Source: Candidatus Caldatribacterium sp. (GTDB lineage Bacteria > Atribacterota > Atribacteria > Atribacterales > Caldatribacteriaceae). Taken from it: a stretch of 13,176 nt of DNA. This document shows, one piece after another, positions 1 to 5,964 of this stretch (position 1 is its first letter; each line of letters opens with the position of its first letter). Below the pieces are notes generated by a model that saw nothing but the letters and a program-made list of their open reading frames with translations, made no database searches and was not told the origin of the DNA. The DNA is taken from NCBI GenBank assembly GCA_025060675.1, contig JANXBI010000057.1, positions 1-13,176 on the forward strand, in the 5' to 3' direction. The position numbers and the translations under genes are program-made.

Positions 1-49
1 AAAGTGGGTCCTGTGCCTAAGGAAACCCGTAACCACAGCGAGGGAATCC

Positions 50-898
50 TTACAAACCGTGCTTCCCCAAAAAGAACGAGGGTTTCTTCCTGAGGGATGG
101 GAGCAAGGAGGGAACGAAACAAGCCGCCTTCTTGAGCACCCCAAGGTTTTCGAGAACCCAGAGGTAGAGATCAGCCACTGTGCGGTTGGGAAACCTCTTC
201 AAAAGACCACTCTCCTCAATCACCTGCGCTACTCCTCTGTAGCAGTGGGTGTACCAGCCCTGCACCGCCTCCTCCCAGGGGAGGCAGGACACTCCAGGCT
301 TTTGGGCACACGAAGAGCACTGGAAGCACTGGATACGACGGAGGAGCTCAAGATACCCTCCAAGGACAGTCACCTGAAGAGGGAGCCCCGTTCTCTCCCG
401 GAAGATGCGCTCTTCAAGGCGATGGAACACTTCTTCAGGCGAACCTCCCGAAAGACCTTCTGGGAGAGGGACCTCGATGACCTCAGCATCGATGTAGAGA
501 GCACCTTCTGCCTTGGCCACGGATATACGGTGGTGCCCATCCCGGACGAAGTAGAAGTCCCCGATTTTGATGAGGGTAACAGGGGGAAGGGGGGTTCCTT
601 CGCTATAGAGGGCGTGAATCCGTGCCCAGCGGTACCGATCCCGGCGGGTCAGGGGGAGGAATTCGCGGTCGAAATCGGCAAAGCGATTCTCCGTCCCCAC
701 GATGCGGCTAATAGGTACTGCCTGCACACCCCTATACACCGCCTCTTTCCCCACAAGACCCTCTAGGGAAGCGAGGGGGAAAAGGCGCTCCCGATGGTGC
801 TTGAGTTTGCCAAGTATCCTCTTCCAGATGCCCCGCCGGTACAGCCGGTCAAAGGTCAAAAGACTTGCGTAGAGGTTCACGGCTTCCACCCTTCCCAT
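50..898 (-). CDS. ParB/Srx-fold-like protein of unknown function with cysteine cluster
   Basis: I do not recognise a named gene. The product is 282 residues from ATG 898. Residues about 57-143 resemble the ParB N-terminal (sulfiredoxin-like) fold: a V-P-I-S-R-I strand near 61-66, then the signature D120-G-H-H-R124 followed by I-S-V-A-K, matching the GxHR core of ParB-type nucleotide-binding or nuclease domains. The C-terminal half has six cysteines (191, 194, 197, 205, 219, 260); C191-x2-C194-x2-C197 with C205 could bind a metal or Fe-S cluster. A conserved-looking T-V-A-D-L-Y-L-W stretch follows at about 240-247. No helix-turn-helix or ParA partner is visible, so plasmid or chromosome partitioning is unlikely. 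It is divergent from yvcK with 69 bp between them. The start is uncertain: ATG 898 overlaps a TATAAT string and has only a weak AAGG ribosome site, and GTG 880 is an alternative. The family is inferred; the function is unknown. Confidence 0.6.
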   Translation of the reverse strand: MGRVEAVNLYASLLTFDRLYRRGIWKRILGKLKHHRERLFPLASLEGLVGKEAVYRGVQAVPISRIVGTENRFADFDREFLPLTRRDRYRWARIHALYSEGTPLPPVTLIKIGDFYFVRDGHHRISVAKAEGALYIDAEVIEVPLPEGLSGGSPEEVFHRLEERIFRERTGLPLQVTVLGGYLELLRRIQCFQCSSCAQKPGVSCLPWEEAVQGWYTHCYRGVAQVIEESGLLKRFPNRTVADLYLWVLENLGVLKKAACFVPSLLPSLRKKPSFFLGKHGL

Positions 899-902
899 TA
901 TA
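897..902 (-). promoter_or_regulatory. -10-like TATAAT box overlapping the start of the ParB-like gene
   Basis: The minus strand reads GGTATAATGG, a perfect -10 hexamer whose last two bases are the first two of the ATG at 898. No good -35 is seen; the best is TTGCCT at 918-923 with a 15-bp spacer. If this is the promoter, transcription would begin near 890, inside the frame, and translation would start at GTG 880 or the mRNA would need another promoter. It is interlocked with the divergent yvcK promoter. Confidence 0.4.
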
Positions 903-908
903 CCTTGG

Positions 909-937
909 AGGACAAAGAGGCAAAAATGCGGTACAAT
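909..937 (+). promoter_or_regulatory. Candidate sigma70-type promoter of yvcK
   Basis: AGGACA (909-914) is followed after 17 bp by TACAAT (932-937), giving four and five matches to the consensus hexamers. The expected transcript start is near 944. A purine-rich leader with AAGGAG at 961-966 then leads into ATG 968. It overlaps the promoter region of the divergent minus-strand gene, so the two may compete. Confidence 0.5.
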
Positions 938-967
938 AGAGGGGAATTCGCAGGGAGGGAAAGGAGT

Positions 968-2371
968 ATGAGAGAAGAGGCTTTTCGCCGGTTCGTTCGC
1001 TGGCTGTATCCGGGGATGCGGGTGAAGCGATGGCTCATGATTGCCGTTTGTGGGATGATTCTCATCTCCCTGGGCATGAGCCTTATTCTCTCCGTTCCCA
1101 CGTTCCGGGGCTTCTACAACCTCTGGCGCCGCTTCGTGTTCTCCTTTTTCGGCCATTACTCTCTTGCGGTCGTCTTTGGTTTTGCCTGGATTGTCGGTGG
1201 AGCGGTGCTCATCGTCTGGGGCCTGCAGAAGATGAACCGCTCCATCATCGGAGCGCTTGTCCCTGAGCGGGAGCGAGACGTCGCCGAGGTCATCTTCCGG
1301 AGCCGACAGCTTGCCCGTGGTCCGCATGTTGTGGCTATCGGTGGGGGTCATGGCCTCCACACCCTTCTCCACGGCCTGAAGGAGTACACCGCCAACATCA
1401 CCGCTATCGTTACCGTTTTCGACGACGGAGGGAGTTCCGGGAAACTCCGGCGGGACATGGGGGTTCTCCCCCCAGGGGACATTCGCAACTGCCTCATCGC
1501 CCTGGCGGATGCCGAACCCCTCATGCGGGATCTCTTCCAGTACCGATTCAGCGAGGAGAATGACCTCAAAGGACACAACTTCGGGAACCTTTTCATCGCC
1601 GCCCTCACCCAGGTGACCGGGGATTTCCAGCGGGCTATCCTCGAATCGAGCAAGGTTCTCGCCGTCCGAGGTCGCGTGCTCCCCACCACCTTAGCGAACG
1701 TGGTCCTCAAGGCGCAGTGCGCTGATGGGTCCATCGTCGTGGGGGAATCAAACGTTGGCTGCTGCGGGAAGAGAATCAAACGCATCTTCCTTGACCCACC
1801 CGATGTCCCCACAACCCCTGAGGTACTGAAGGCCATTGAAGAGGCAGACCTCATCGTCCTTGGTCCAGGAAGCCTCTACACGAGCGTGCTCTGCAACCTC
1901 GCCGTGGAGGACGTCCGACAGGCCATCCTGCGTTCCTCTGCACCCCTTGTGTTCGTGTGCAACGTGACAACCCAACCTGGAGAGACCGATGGGTACACCT
2001 TTGCTGACCATCTCGAGGCTGTGTTCCAGTTCTTGCCAAGGGAACGAGTGAACTACGTCCTCGTCAACGGTGAAAAACCTCATCCGCAGGTCCTTGAGGA
2101 ACTCAAACGCTCTGGCATCGTTCCAGTCCTTGCCGAAGGGAACGAGTGGGACTTCCCTGGAAAGGTGCTTGAAGCGCCGCTCCTTTCTGCAGAGCACCCC
2201 ACGCGCCACGACCCAGACCGCCTCGCCCAGGCGCTTTGCGAAATCCTCCTTGAGGAAAAGCCGTCTTTTGGGTTCTACTTTGCCCTGCACACGAAAAATG
2301 GCCTGCGGAAACTCAAGATTGTTCGCCTTGTGAGCCGGCTGGGGAAACGGGCGCTCAACAGGAACTCCTAA
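968..2371 (+). CDS. yvcK: Membrane-anchored YvcK/CofD-like protein (gluconeogenesis factor family)
   Basis: The product has 467 residues from ATG 968, chosen for the AAGGAG just upstream; the frame is open further upstream but lacks a good start. The C-terminal ~350 residues are the YvcK/CofD-like fold: G125-G-G-H-G-L130 after a beta strand, F151-D-D-G-G-S-S-G158, P169-G-D-I-R, G299-P-G-S-L-Y-T305 and N332-V-T-T-Q-P-G-E-T-D-G-Y343. YvcK proteins bind UDP-N-acetylglucosamine-type sugars and affect cell shape and growth on gluconeogenic carbon in Firmicutes. Bacillus YvcK is about 320 residues. Here roughly 115 extra N-terminal residues carry two hydrophobic segments (about 22-42 and 65-86), which should anchor the domain to the inner face of the membrane. 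The usual neighbours rapZ and whiA are absent. The end overlaps nadB tail-to-tail. Family certain; physiological role inferred. Confidence 0.93.
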   Translation: MREEAFRRFVRWLYPGMRVKRWLMIAVCGMILISLGMSLILSVPTFRGFYNLWRRFVFSFFGHYSLAVVFGFAWIVGGAVLIVWGLQKMNRSIIGALVPERERDVAEVIFRSRQLARGPHVVAIGGGHGLHTLLHGLKEYTANITAIVTVFDDGGSSGKLRRDMGVLPPGDIRNCLIALADAEPLMRDLFQYRFSEENDLKGHNFGNLFIAALTQVTGDFQRAILESSKVLAVRGRVLPTTLANVVLKAQCADGSIVVGESNVGCCGKRIKRIFLDPPDVPTTPEVLKAIEEADLIVLGPGSLYTSVLCNLAVEDVRQAILRSSAPLVFVCNVTTQPGETDGYTFADHLEAVFQFLPRERVNYVLVNGEKPHPQVLEELKRSGIVPVLAEGNEWDFPGKVLEAPLLSAEHPTRHDPDRLAQALCEILLEEKPSFGFYFALHTKNGLRKLKIVRLVSRLGKRALNRNS

Positions 2372-3866
2372 GCGCTGCCACAACGACCGCAATCCCCGTA
2401 TCCACCATGTTGGCGAGCTCTTCAAGGGGTGGTGTCACCCCGAGGGAGTAGCGAAGGTCAAGGATTTCCTTTTTGAGCTCCAAAAGGATGGCATGTGCTC
2501 TCTGGAGGCCCTTTTCTCTTCTCTTGAGACCAACTTCCTCCCACATGACCTCCTGGATAGCCTGCCGAAGCGCCATATAGCGCGCAAGGTCCTCTGTGCC
2601 CCTGACACGATACGGATAGGGGACAATCGATGGAGGGGCAAGGGGTGCTTCGTGCCGCACGATTGCCTGGGCGGCCCGAAAGGCAAAGGTGAGTCCCTCA
2701 AGGAGGCTTGTTGATGCCAGACGATTCGCCCCATGCACCCCGCTACAGGCCACTTCCCCCACGGCGTAGAGGCGGGCCAAACTCGTCCTGCCCCAGGTGT
2801 CGGTGAGCACCCCACCACAGGCAAAATGGGCTCCAGGAACCACCGGTACAGGCTCCTTGAGGGGGTCAAAGCCCCTTTGGAGGAGCTCCTCAAAAATCTC
2901 TGGGAAGCCAAGGCGAAGCCTCTCCCCCAGAGGACGAAGGTCAAGGAACACATGGGGCAGGCCTCGCTCCCTCATAACCTCGAATACGGCCTGGGCCACC
3001 ACATCCCGCGGAGCAAGACTCCCCAGAGGGTGGAAGCGCTCAAGAAAGGGATTCCCTTGCTCATCGCAGAGGACCGCCCCCTCCCCTCGGAGCGCTTCAG
3101 AGAGAAGGAGGGCGTGTGGCTTTTGAGGTTCGTAAAGGAGCGTAGGATGGAACTGAATGCGCTCCATATCGGCTAAGGGCACTTGAGCTTTAAGGCTTAG
3201 GGCGAATCCATCCCCTGTGGCCCAGGGACCTCCGGAGGAGTGGCGAAAGAGGGCGTTCAACCCTCCTGTGGCAAGGATGGTGGCACGGGCAAAAATGGGG
3301 AAGATGTTCTCCCCCTGGAGGACGTAAGCGCCCAGGCACTCCGGTCTTCCGTAACGGACCCTGGCTTTTTGAGCGTGCTGGAAGGAGGTGATGAGCTCCA
3401 GGGCGAAAGTCCCAGTACGGAGGGTGATGTTCTCTTCTTTCTGTACCGCCTCGTTGAGGTACCTTTGGATGACCCTCCCGGTGTAGTCCTTCACGTGGAG
3501 GATACGCCGCCTCGAGTGAGCTCCCTCCTGGAAAAGGTCCCAGGTCCCGTCGGCTTTCCGCTCAAAGGGGATGCGAAGCTCCTTCACAAGGAATCGCGCC
3601 ACAAGCGCTGGACCAAGGCGGGCGAGGATTCGGGCGCTCCTTGGGGAAGCGGTCTGTCCCGAAGCCTCAAGAATGTCATGCACAAGGAGGTCGGTACTGT
3701 CCTCTTCCCCCCGGAACACGATACCCCCCTGCGCCTTGGCGGTGTTCGTCTCTTCTAGGGAGGTCCCCTTCGTGATGAGGCAAACCCTTTGCCCTTCCTT
3801 GGCGAGGAAAAGCGCTAGAGAACTCCCCGCAATGCCGTTACCGATGATAAGGGCATCATACGTCAT
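2355..3866 (-). CDS. nadB: L-aspartate oxidase
   Basis: This FAD flavoenzyme oxidises L-aspartate to iminoaspartate, the first step of de novo NAD synthesis. In an anaerobe fumarate is the likely electron acceptor. The product has 503 residues. Visible family marks are the N-terminal dinucleotide motif G9-N-G-I-A-G14, A44-K-A-Q-G-G, I238-Q-F-H-P-T with H240, R260-G-E-G, P286-R-D with R287, H347-x3-G-G in the capping domain, and G378-A-N-R-L-A-S-T-S-L-L-E with R382. These correspond to the substrate-binding His and Arg residues and the FAD contacts of the succinate dehydrogenase/fumarate reductase family. It is shorter than E. coli NadB (about 540), mainly in the helical C-terminal tail. ATG 3866 overlaps the nadC stop (ATGA), so translation is probably coupled. 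Its stop lies 17 bp inside the end of yvcK. The quinolinate synthase nadA is not in the window. Confidence 0.96.
   Translation of the reverse strand: MTYDALIIGNGIAGSSLALFLAKEGQRVCLITKGTSLEETNTAKAQGGIVFRGEEDSTDLLVHDILEASGQTASPRSARILARLGPALVARFLVKELRIPFERKADGTWDLFQEGAHSRRRILHVKDYTGRVIQRYLNEAVQKEENITLRTGTFALELITSFQHAQKARVRYGRPECLGAYVLQGENIFPIFARATILATGGLNALFRHSSGGPWATGDGFALSLKAQVPLADMERIQFHPTLLYEPQKPHALLLSEALRGEGAVLCDEQGNPFLERFHPLGSLAPRDVVAQAVFEVMRERGLPHVFLDLRPLGERLRLGFPEIFEELLQRGFDPLKEPVPVVPGAHFACGGVLTDTWGRTSLARLYAVGEVACSGVHGANRLASTSLLEGLTFAFRAAQAIVRHEAPLAPPSIVPYPYRVRGTEDLARYMALRQAIQEVMWEEVGLKRREKGLQRAHAILLELKKEILDLRYSLGVTPPLEELANMVDTGIAVVVAALRSSC
2426..2441. other. Short perfect hairpin past the yvcK stop (inside nadB)
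   Basis: GGGGTG (2426-2431) and CACCCC (2436-2441) form a 6-bp stem with a 4-base loop, 55 bases past the yvcK stop. No T-run follows in the yvcK direction, so it is not a canonical intrinsic terminator. It also encodes part of the NadB tail (G-V-T-P-P), which may fully explain it. A weak candidate for a 3' end structure of the yvcK mRNA. Confidence 0.2.
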
Positions 3867-4711
3867 TGCCCAAGGACCTCAAGGCTTACGTCAATCCCGG
3901 TCGCATGGTGGGTCATGTATCCGGTGGAAATAATATCCACCCCTTGCTCGGCAACGAGACGCACGTTGTGGGGGCCGATGCCTCCTGAGGCCTCAACAAG
4001 CGCCCGTTTCTTCACAATCCGCACCGCATTGCGGATGTCCTCAAGAGTCATGTTGTCGAGGAGCACCACATCAGCCTGAGCTTCGCAGGCCTCATGGACA
4101 GCCTCAAGGGTTGTGCATTCCACCACAACCTTCACCGTGAAGGGAATGCGGCTTCGAACCCGTGCAATGGCTTCCTTGACCGACCCACAGAGGGCAAGGT
4201 GGTTGTCCTTAATGAGCACACAGTCGTAAAGCCCCATACGGTGGTTGACGCCCCCACCGCAGCAGACGGCGTACTTTTCGAAGTACCGCAGACCCGGGGT
4301 GGTCTTCCGCGTATCGGCGATGCGCACAGGGAGATCCGCCACAAGGTCAACGAGCTCTCGCGTTTTCGTGGCCACACCGCAGAGCCGGGAGAGGAGGTTG
4401 AGCGCTACCCGCTCCCCCTGGAGGATTGCCTCTGCCCTGCCAAAGAGGCTCACAAGAGGTGTACCCGCAAGGAAGCGAGCTCCCTCAGCAACGTGGATAC
4501 TCCCCTGCACAGTGGCATCAAGGAGGGTGAAAACCCGCAGCGCGAAAGGACCACCCGCCATAACCCCCGGCTCTTTCGCTATGATTCGGGCACGGACAAC
4601 CTTCTCCTTCAGCTCCCCAAGGCCTTGCGTTGTGAGGTCGAAGGGTCCGATATCCTCAAGGAGGAACTGACGGAGATACGCATCGAGATTCCAAGGAGAA
4701 AGACCGTACAC
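3863..4711 (-). CDS. nadC: Nicotinate-nucleotide pyrophosphorylase (quinolinate phosphoribosyltransferase, decarboxylating)
   Basis: This enzyme converts quinolinate and PRPP to nicotinate mononucleotide, CO2 and pyrophosphate, the third step of de novo NAD synthesis. The product has 282 residues, typical for the family. Landmarks are L18-E-D-I-G, E47-P-G-V-M-A-G, Q98-G-E-R101, D133-T-R-K-T-T-P-G-L-R142, G152-G-G-V-N-H-R158, K168-D-N-H171, E198, L217-L-D-N220 and E240-A-S-G-G-I, which cover the quinolinate-binding Arg/His/Lys set and the phosphate-binding residues. Start choice: the frame is open to a TTG at 4732 that overlaps the upstream stop but has no ribosome site. GTG 4711 lies 5 bases after an AGGTGA-type site and gives the usual NadC N-terminus. 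The stop overlaps the nadB ATG by four bases, so the two are translationally linked. Confidence 0.96.
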   Translation of the reverse strand: MYGLSPWNLDAYLRQFLLEDIGPFDLTTQGLGELKEKVVRARIIAKEPGVMAGGPFALRVFTLLDATVQGSIHVAEGARFLAGTPLVSLFGRAEAILQGERVALNLLSRLCGVATKTRELVDLVADLPVRIADTRKTTPGLRYFEKYAVCCGGGVNHRMGLYDCVLIKDNHLALCGSVKEAIARVRSRIPFTVKVVVECTTLEAVHEACEAQADVVLLDNMTLEDIRNAVRIVKKRALVEASGGIGPHNVRLVAEQGVDIISTGYMTHHATGIDVSLEVLGQ

Positions 4712-4716
4712 GGTGC

Positions 4717-4723
4717 TCACCTC
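4717..4723 (-). promoter_or_regulatory. Ribosome binding site that fixes the nadC start
   Basis: The minus strand reads GAGGTGA, a good Shine-Dalgarno sequence, 5 bases before GTG 4711. It lies between the stop of the upstream glycosyltransferase-like gene (4729-4731) and the start of nadC, which fits re-initiation within one transcript. The TTG at 4732 has no such site. Confidence 0.7.
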
Positions 4724-4728
4724 TTCTC

Positions 4729-5763
4729 TCAACGCAACCGATGGATGAACGCTGGATCCTCCACAACCCCAAAAAGGAGGAACGATGCGATACGTTCTAT
4801 GGCTCCCCTTTTCCCAAACTGAGCTCCCATCGCCTGATTATACTCAAAGAGAGCAACCGGGTGGGAAAAGAGTTCCGCCGTTTCGGCCGCCTTCCCAACT
4901 TGCACCGGCACAACCGTCTTCCCAAGGCCCACAGCCTGAATGAGCACTCGCCGATCCGCACTCACCACATACGTCGCCTCACACAGCGCCTCAGAGGCAA
5001 ACCGCGTGAGGTTCAGGTAGGCCTTCCGATGCACGAGGTACCCCTCAATCACCTCTCCCTCGAAGCTCTCCAGGAAAACCCAGCCTTTCTCGAAAGCGAT
5101 GCTCCGCACCGCTTCAATGGAAACACCCCTTGGGACGTTGCAGAGGAAGTACAAAGAAAGGTTACAAATAGCGACTTGCTCGGCAAGCTCTAGGAAAAAC
5201 CCCAAGTCTTCCCGCAGATGGTCTTTCCGGGGGAAGAGCGCGCAAATGGGTTTCTTCCCATGGAGGAAGGGTGCTCCACTCACCTCCACAAGGTCAGCCA
5301 GGAGATTCCCCACGAAATAGGCTGGAATATTCCGATTCCGGAGTTCCTGTACGAATAGGGCGTCATCGGCAAAAACAACTCGCGCCAGGCGCCGCAAAAG
5401 CGACATCCAGAAAGCGGAAGGGGCAAAAGGATGTCCCCCAAGGGGCAGGACAACCGTCACCTTCCGCCCCCCAAAGAGAACCACAAGAGCAAGGAGCCAG
5501 AGATTGCGCCCGATGAACACCCGACGCTCTCGAAACCTTCGCCGCCTCCAGAGGTCCCGCAAAAGGGCAAACCATCGCTTGTGCGTTGCCTGAGGGCGTT
5601 CTTTTGAAACCTCCGCAAAGCCCAAAGCGGCAAACGTTCCCGGACGTTGGAAAGAGAGAAAGTAAATTTTGCTCTTGCCGTAAAGTTCTTTCATCTTGTG
5701 CCGGAGGGCCAGGGCAATGCGCTCCTCGTCCTCTCCATCCGCCATAAGAAGGTAGCACCGCAT
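4729..5763 (-). CDS. Lipid-A-disaccharide synthase-related (LpxB-like) glycosyltransferase-fold protein
   Basis: The product has 344 residues from ATG 5763, preceded by GGAAGAG 7 bases upstream. The layout resembles LpxB-related GT-B proteins (the TIGR03492 type). An N-terminal Rossmann-like half has a hydrophobic stretch near 88-107. V130-F-A-D-D-A-L-F-V then leads to the linker N145-I-P-A-Y-F-V-G-N, equivalent to the 'G-x-x-A-x-F-V-G-N-P' step before the C-terminal domain. A C-terminal half follows with C174-A-L-F-P-R in place of the usual L-x-P-G-S-R, and S268-A-D-R-R near the putative donor site. Several positions are weaker than in true LpxB, so activity and substrate are unknown; a role in lipid or envelope glycosylation is inferred. 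It is first in an operon with nadC and nadB, 17 bp from the nadC start, and its link to NAD synthesis is unexplained. Confidence 0.62.
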   Translation of the reverse strand: MRCYLLMADGEDEERIALALRHKMKELYGKSKIYFLSFQRPGTFAALGFAEVSKERPQATHKRWFALLRDLWRRRRFRERRVFIGRNLWLLALVVLFGGRKVTVVLPLGGHPFAPSAFWMSLLRRLARVVFADDALFVQELRNRNIPAYFVGNLLADLVEVSGAPFLHGKKPICALFPRKDHLREDLGFFLELAEQVAICNLSLYFLCNVPRGVSIEAVRSIAFEKGWVFLESFEGEVIEGYLVHRKAYLNLTRFASEALCEATYVVSADRRVLIQAVGLGKTVVPVQVGKAAETAELFSHPVALFEYNQAMGAQFGKRGAIERIASFLLFGVVEDPAFIHRLR

Positions 5764-5777
5764 AGGCGTTCTCTTCC

Positions 5778-5783
5778 ATTATA
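5778..5783 (-). promoter_or_regulatory. -10-like TATAAT box for the glycosyltransferase-nadC-nadB operon
   Basis: The minus strand reads GGTATAATGG, the same ten bases as at the start of the ParB-like gene. It ends 14 bases before ATG 5763. No convincing -35 lies 15-19 bp upstream, so the call rests on the -10 and on position. Transcription from it would give a very short leader. Confidence 0.45.
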
Positions 5784-5823
5784 CCGTACCACACTGGGTG
5801 CTATCTCCCCCGGCATTCTACGC

Positions 5824-5829
5824 TTGACA
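5824..5829 (+). promoter_or_regulatory. Isolated consensus TTGACA in the divergent intergenic region
   Basis: This is a perfect -35 hexamer on the pbpC strand, in the gap between the divergent glycosyltransferase-like gene and pbpC. No acceptable -10 is found 16-18 bp downstream (AGGTTG at 17 bp). A second TTGACC at 5856-5861 has only a poor partner near 5880. It may be chance or part of an activator-dependent promoter. Confidence 0.2.
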
Positions 5830-5936
5830 CCCACTGGAAGCGGCAAAGGTTGTCTTTGACCTTTTGGCTTTGTCATTAGAAAACTCTAAAGTTTGGGCCA
5901 GCGCCAAAAAAGCTTCTCTCCAGAGGGAAACTCCGG

Positions 5937-5942
5937 TACAAT
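5937..5942 (+). promoter_or_regulatory. -10-like TACAAT box upstream of pbpC
   Basis: The sequence GGTACAATGG includes TACAAT and overlaps the in-frame ATG at 5941. The best -35 at 17 bp is TTCTCT (5914-5919), which is weak. If real, transcription begins near 5949, just at the AAGGAGGT ribosome site. This would exclude ATG 5941 as the start and favour GTG 5965. Confidence 0.35.
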
Positions 5943-5948
5943 GGTGGC

Positions 5949-5956
5949 AAGGAGGT
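5949..5956 (+). promoter_or_regulatory. Strong ribosome binding site of pbpC
   Basis: AAGGAGGT is close to a full anti-16S complement. It sits 8 bases before GTG 5965 but 14 bases before ATG 5971, and it is inside the frame if ATG 5941 were used. Spacing therefore picks GTG 5965. Confidence 0.6.
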
Positions 5957-5964
5957 CTCCAAAG

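Noticed and set aside
1..49. Possible terminator or gene end after the ParB-like gene
   Set aside because: No stem with a T-run and no recognisable coding signal can be seen in these 49 bases.
899..1576. Open minus-strand frame continuing 226 codons upstream of the ParB-like gene, opposite yvcK
   Set aside because: It lies antisense to a well-conserved yvcK, has low-complexity composition and no family resemblance; the recognisable protein begins near 898.
2733..3758. Plus-strand open frames of up to 172 codons opposite nadB
   Set aside because: They are antisense to highly conserved NadB motifs and show no ribosome sites or domain features; they arise from GC-rich codon use.
5881..5894. 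AAACT-CTAA-AGTTT hairpin in the intergenic region upstream of pbpC
   Set aside because: It is an AT-rich 5-bp stem too weak to be a terminator, with no downstream T-run; probably chance.
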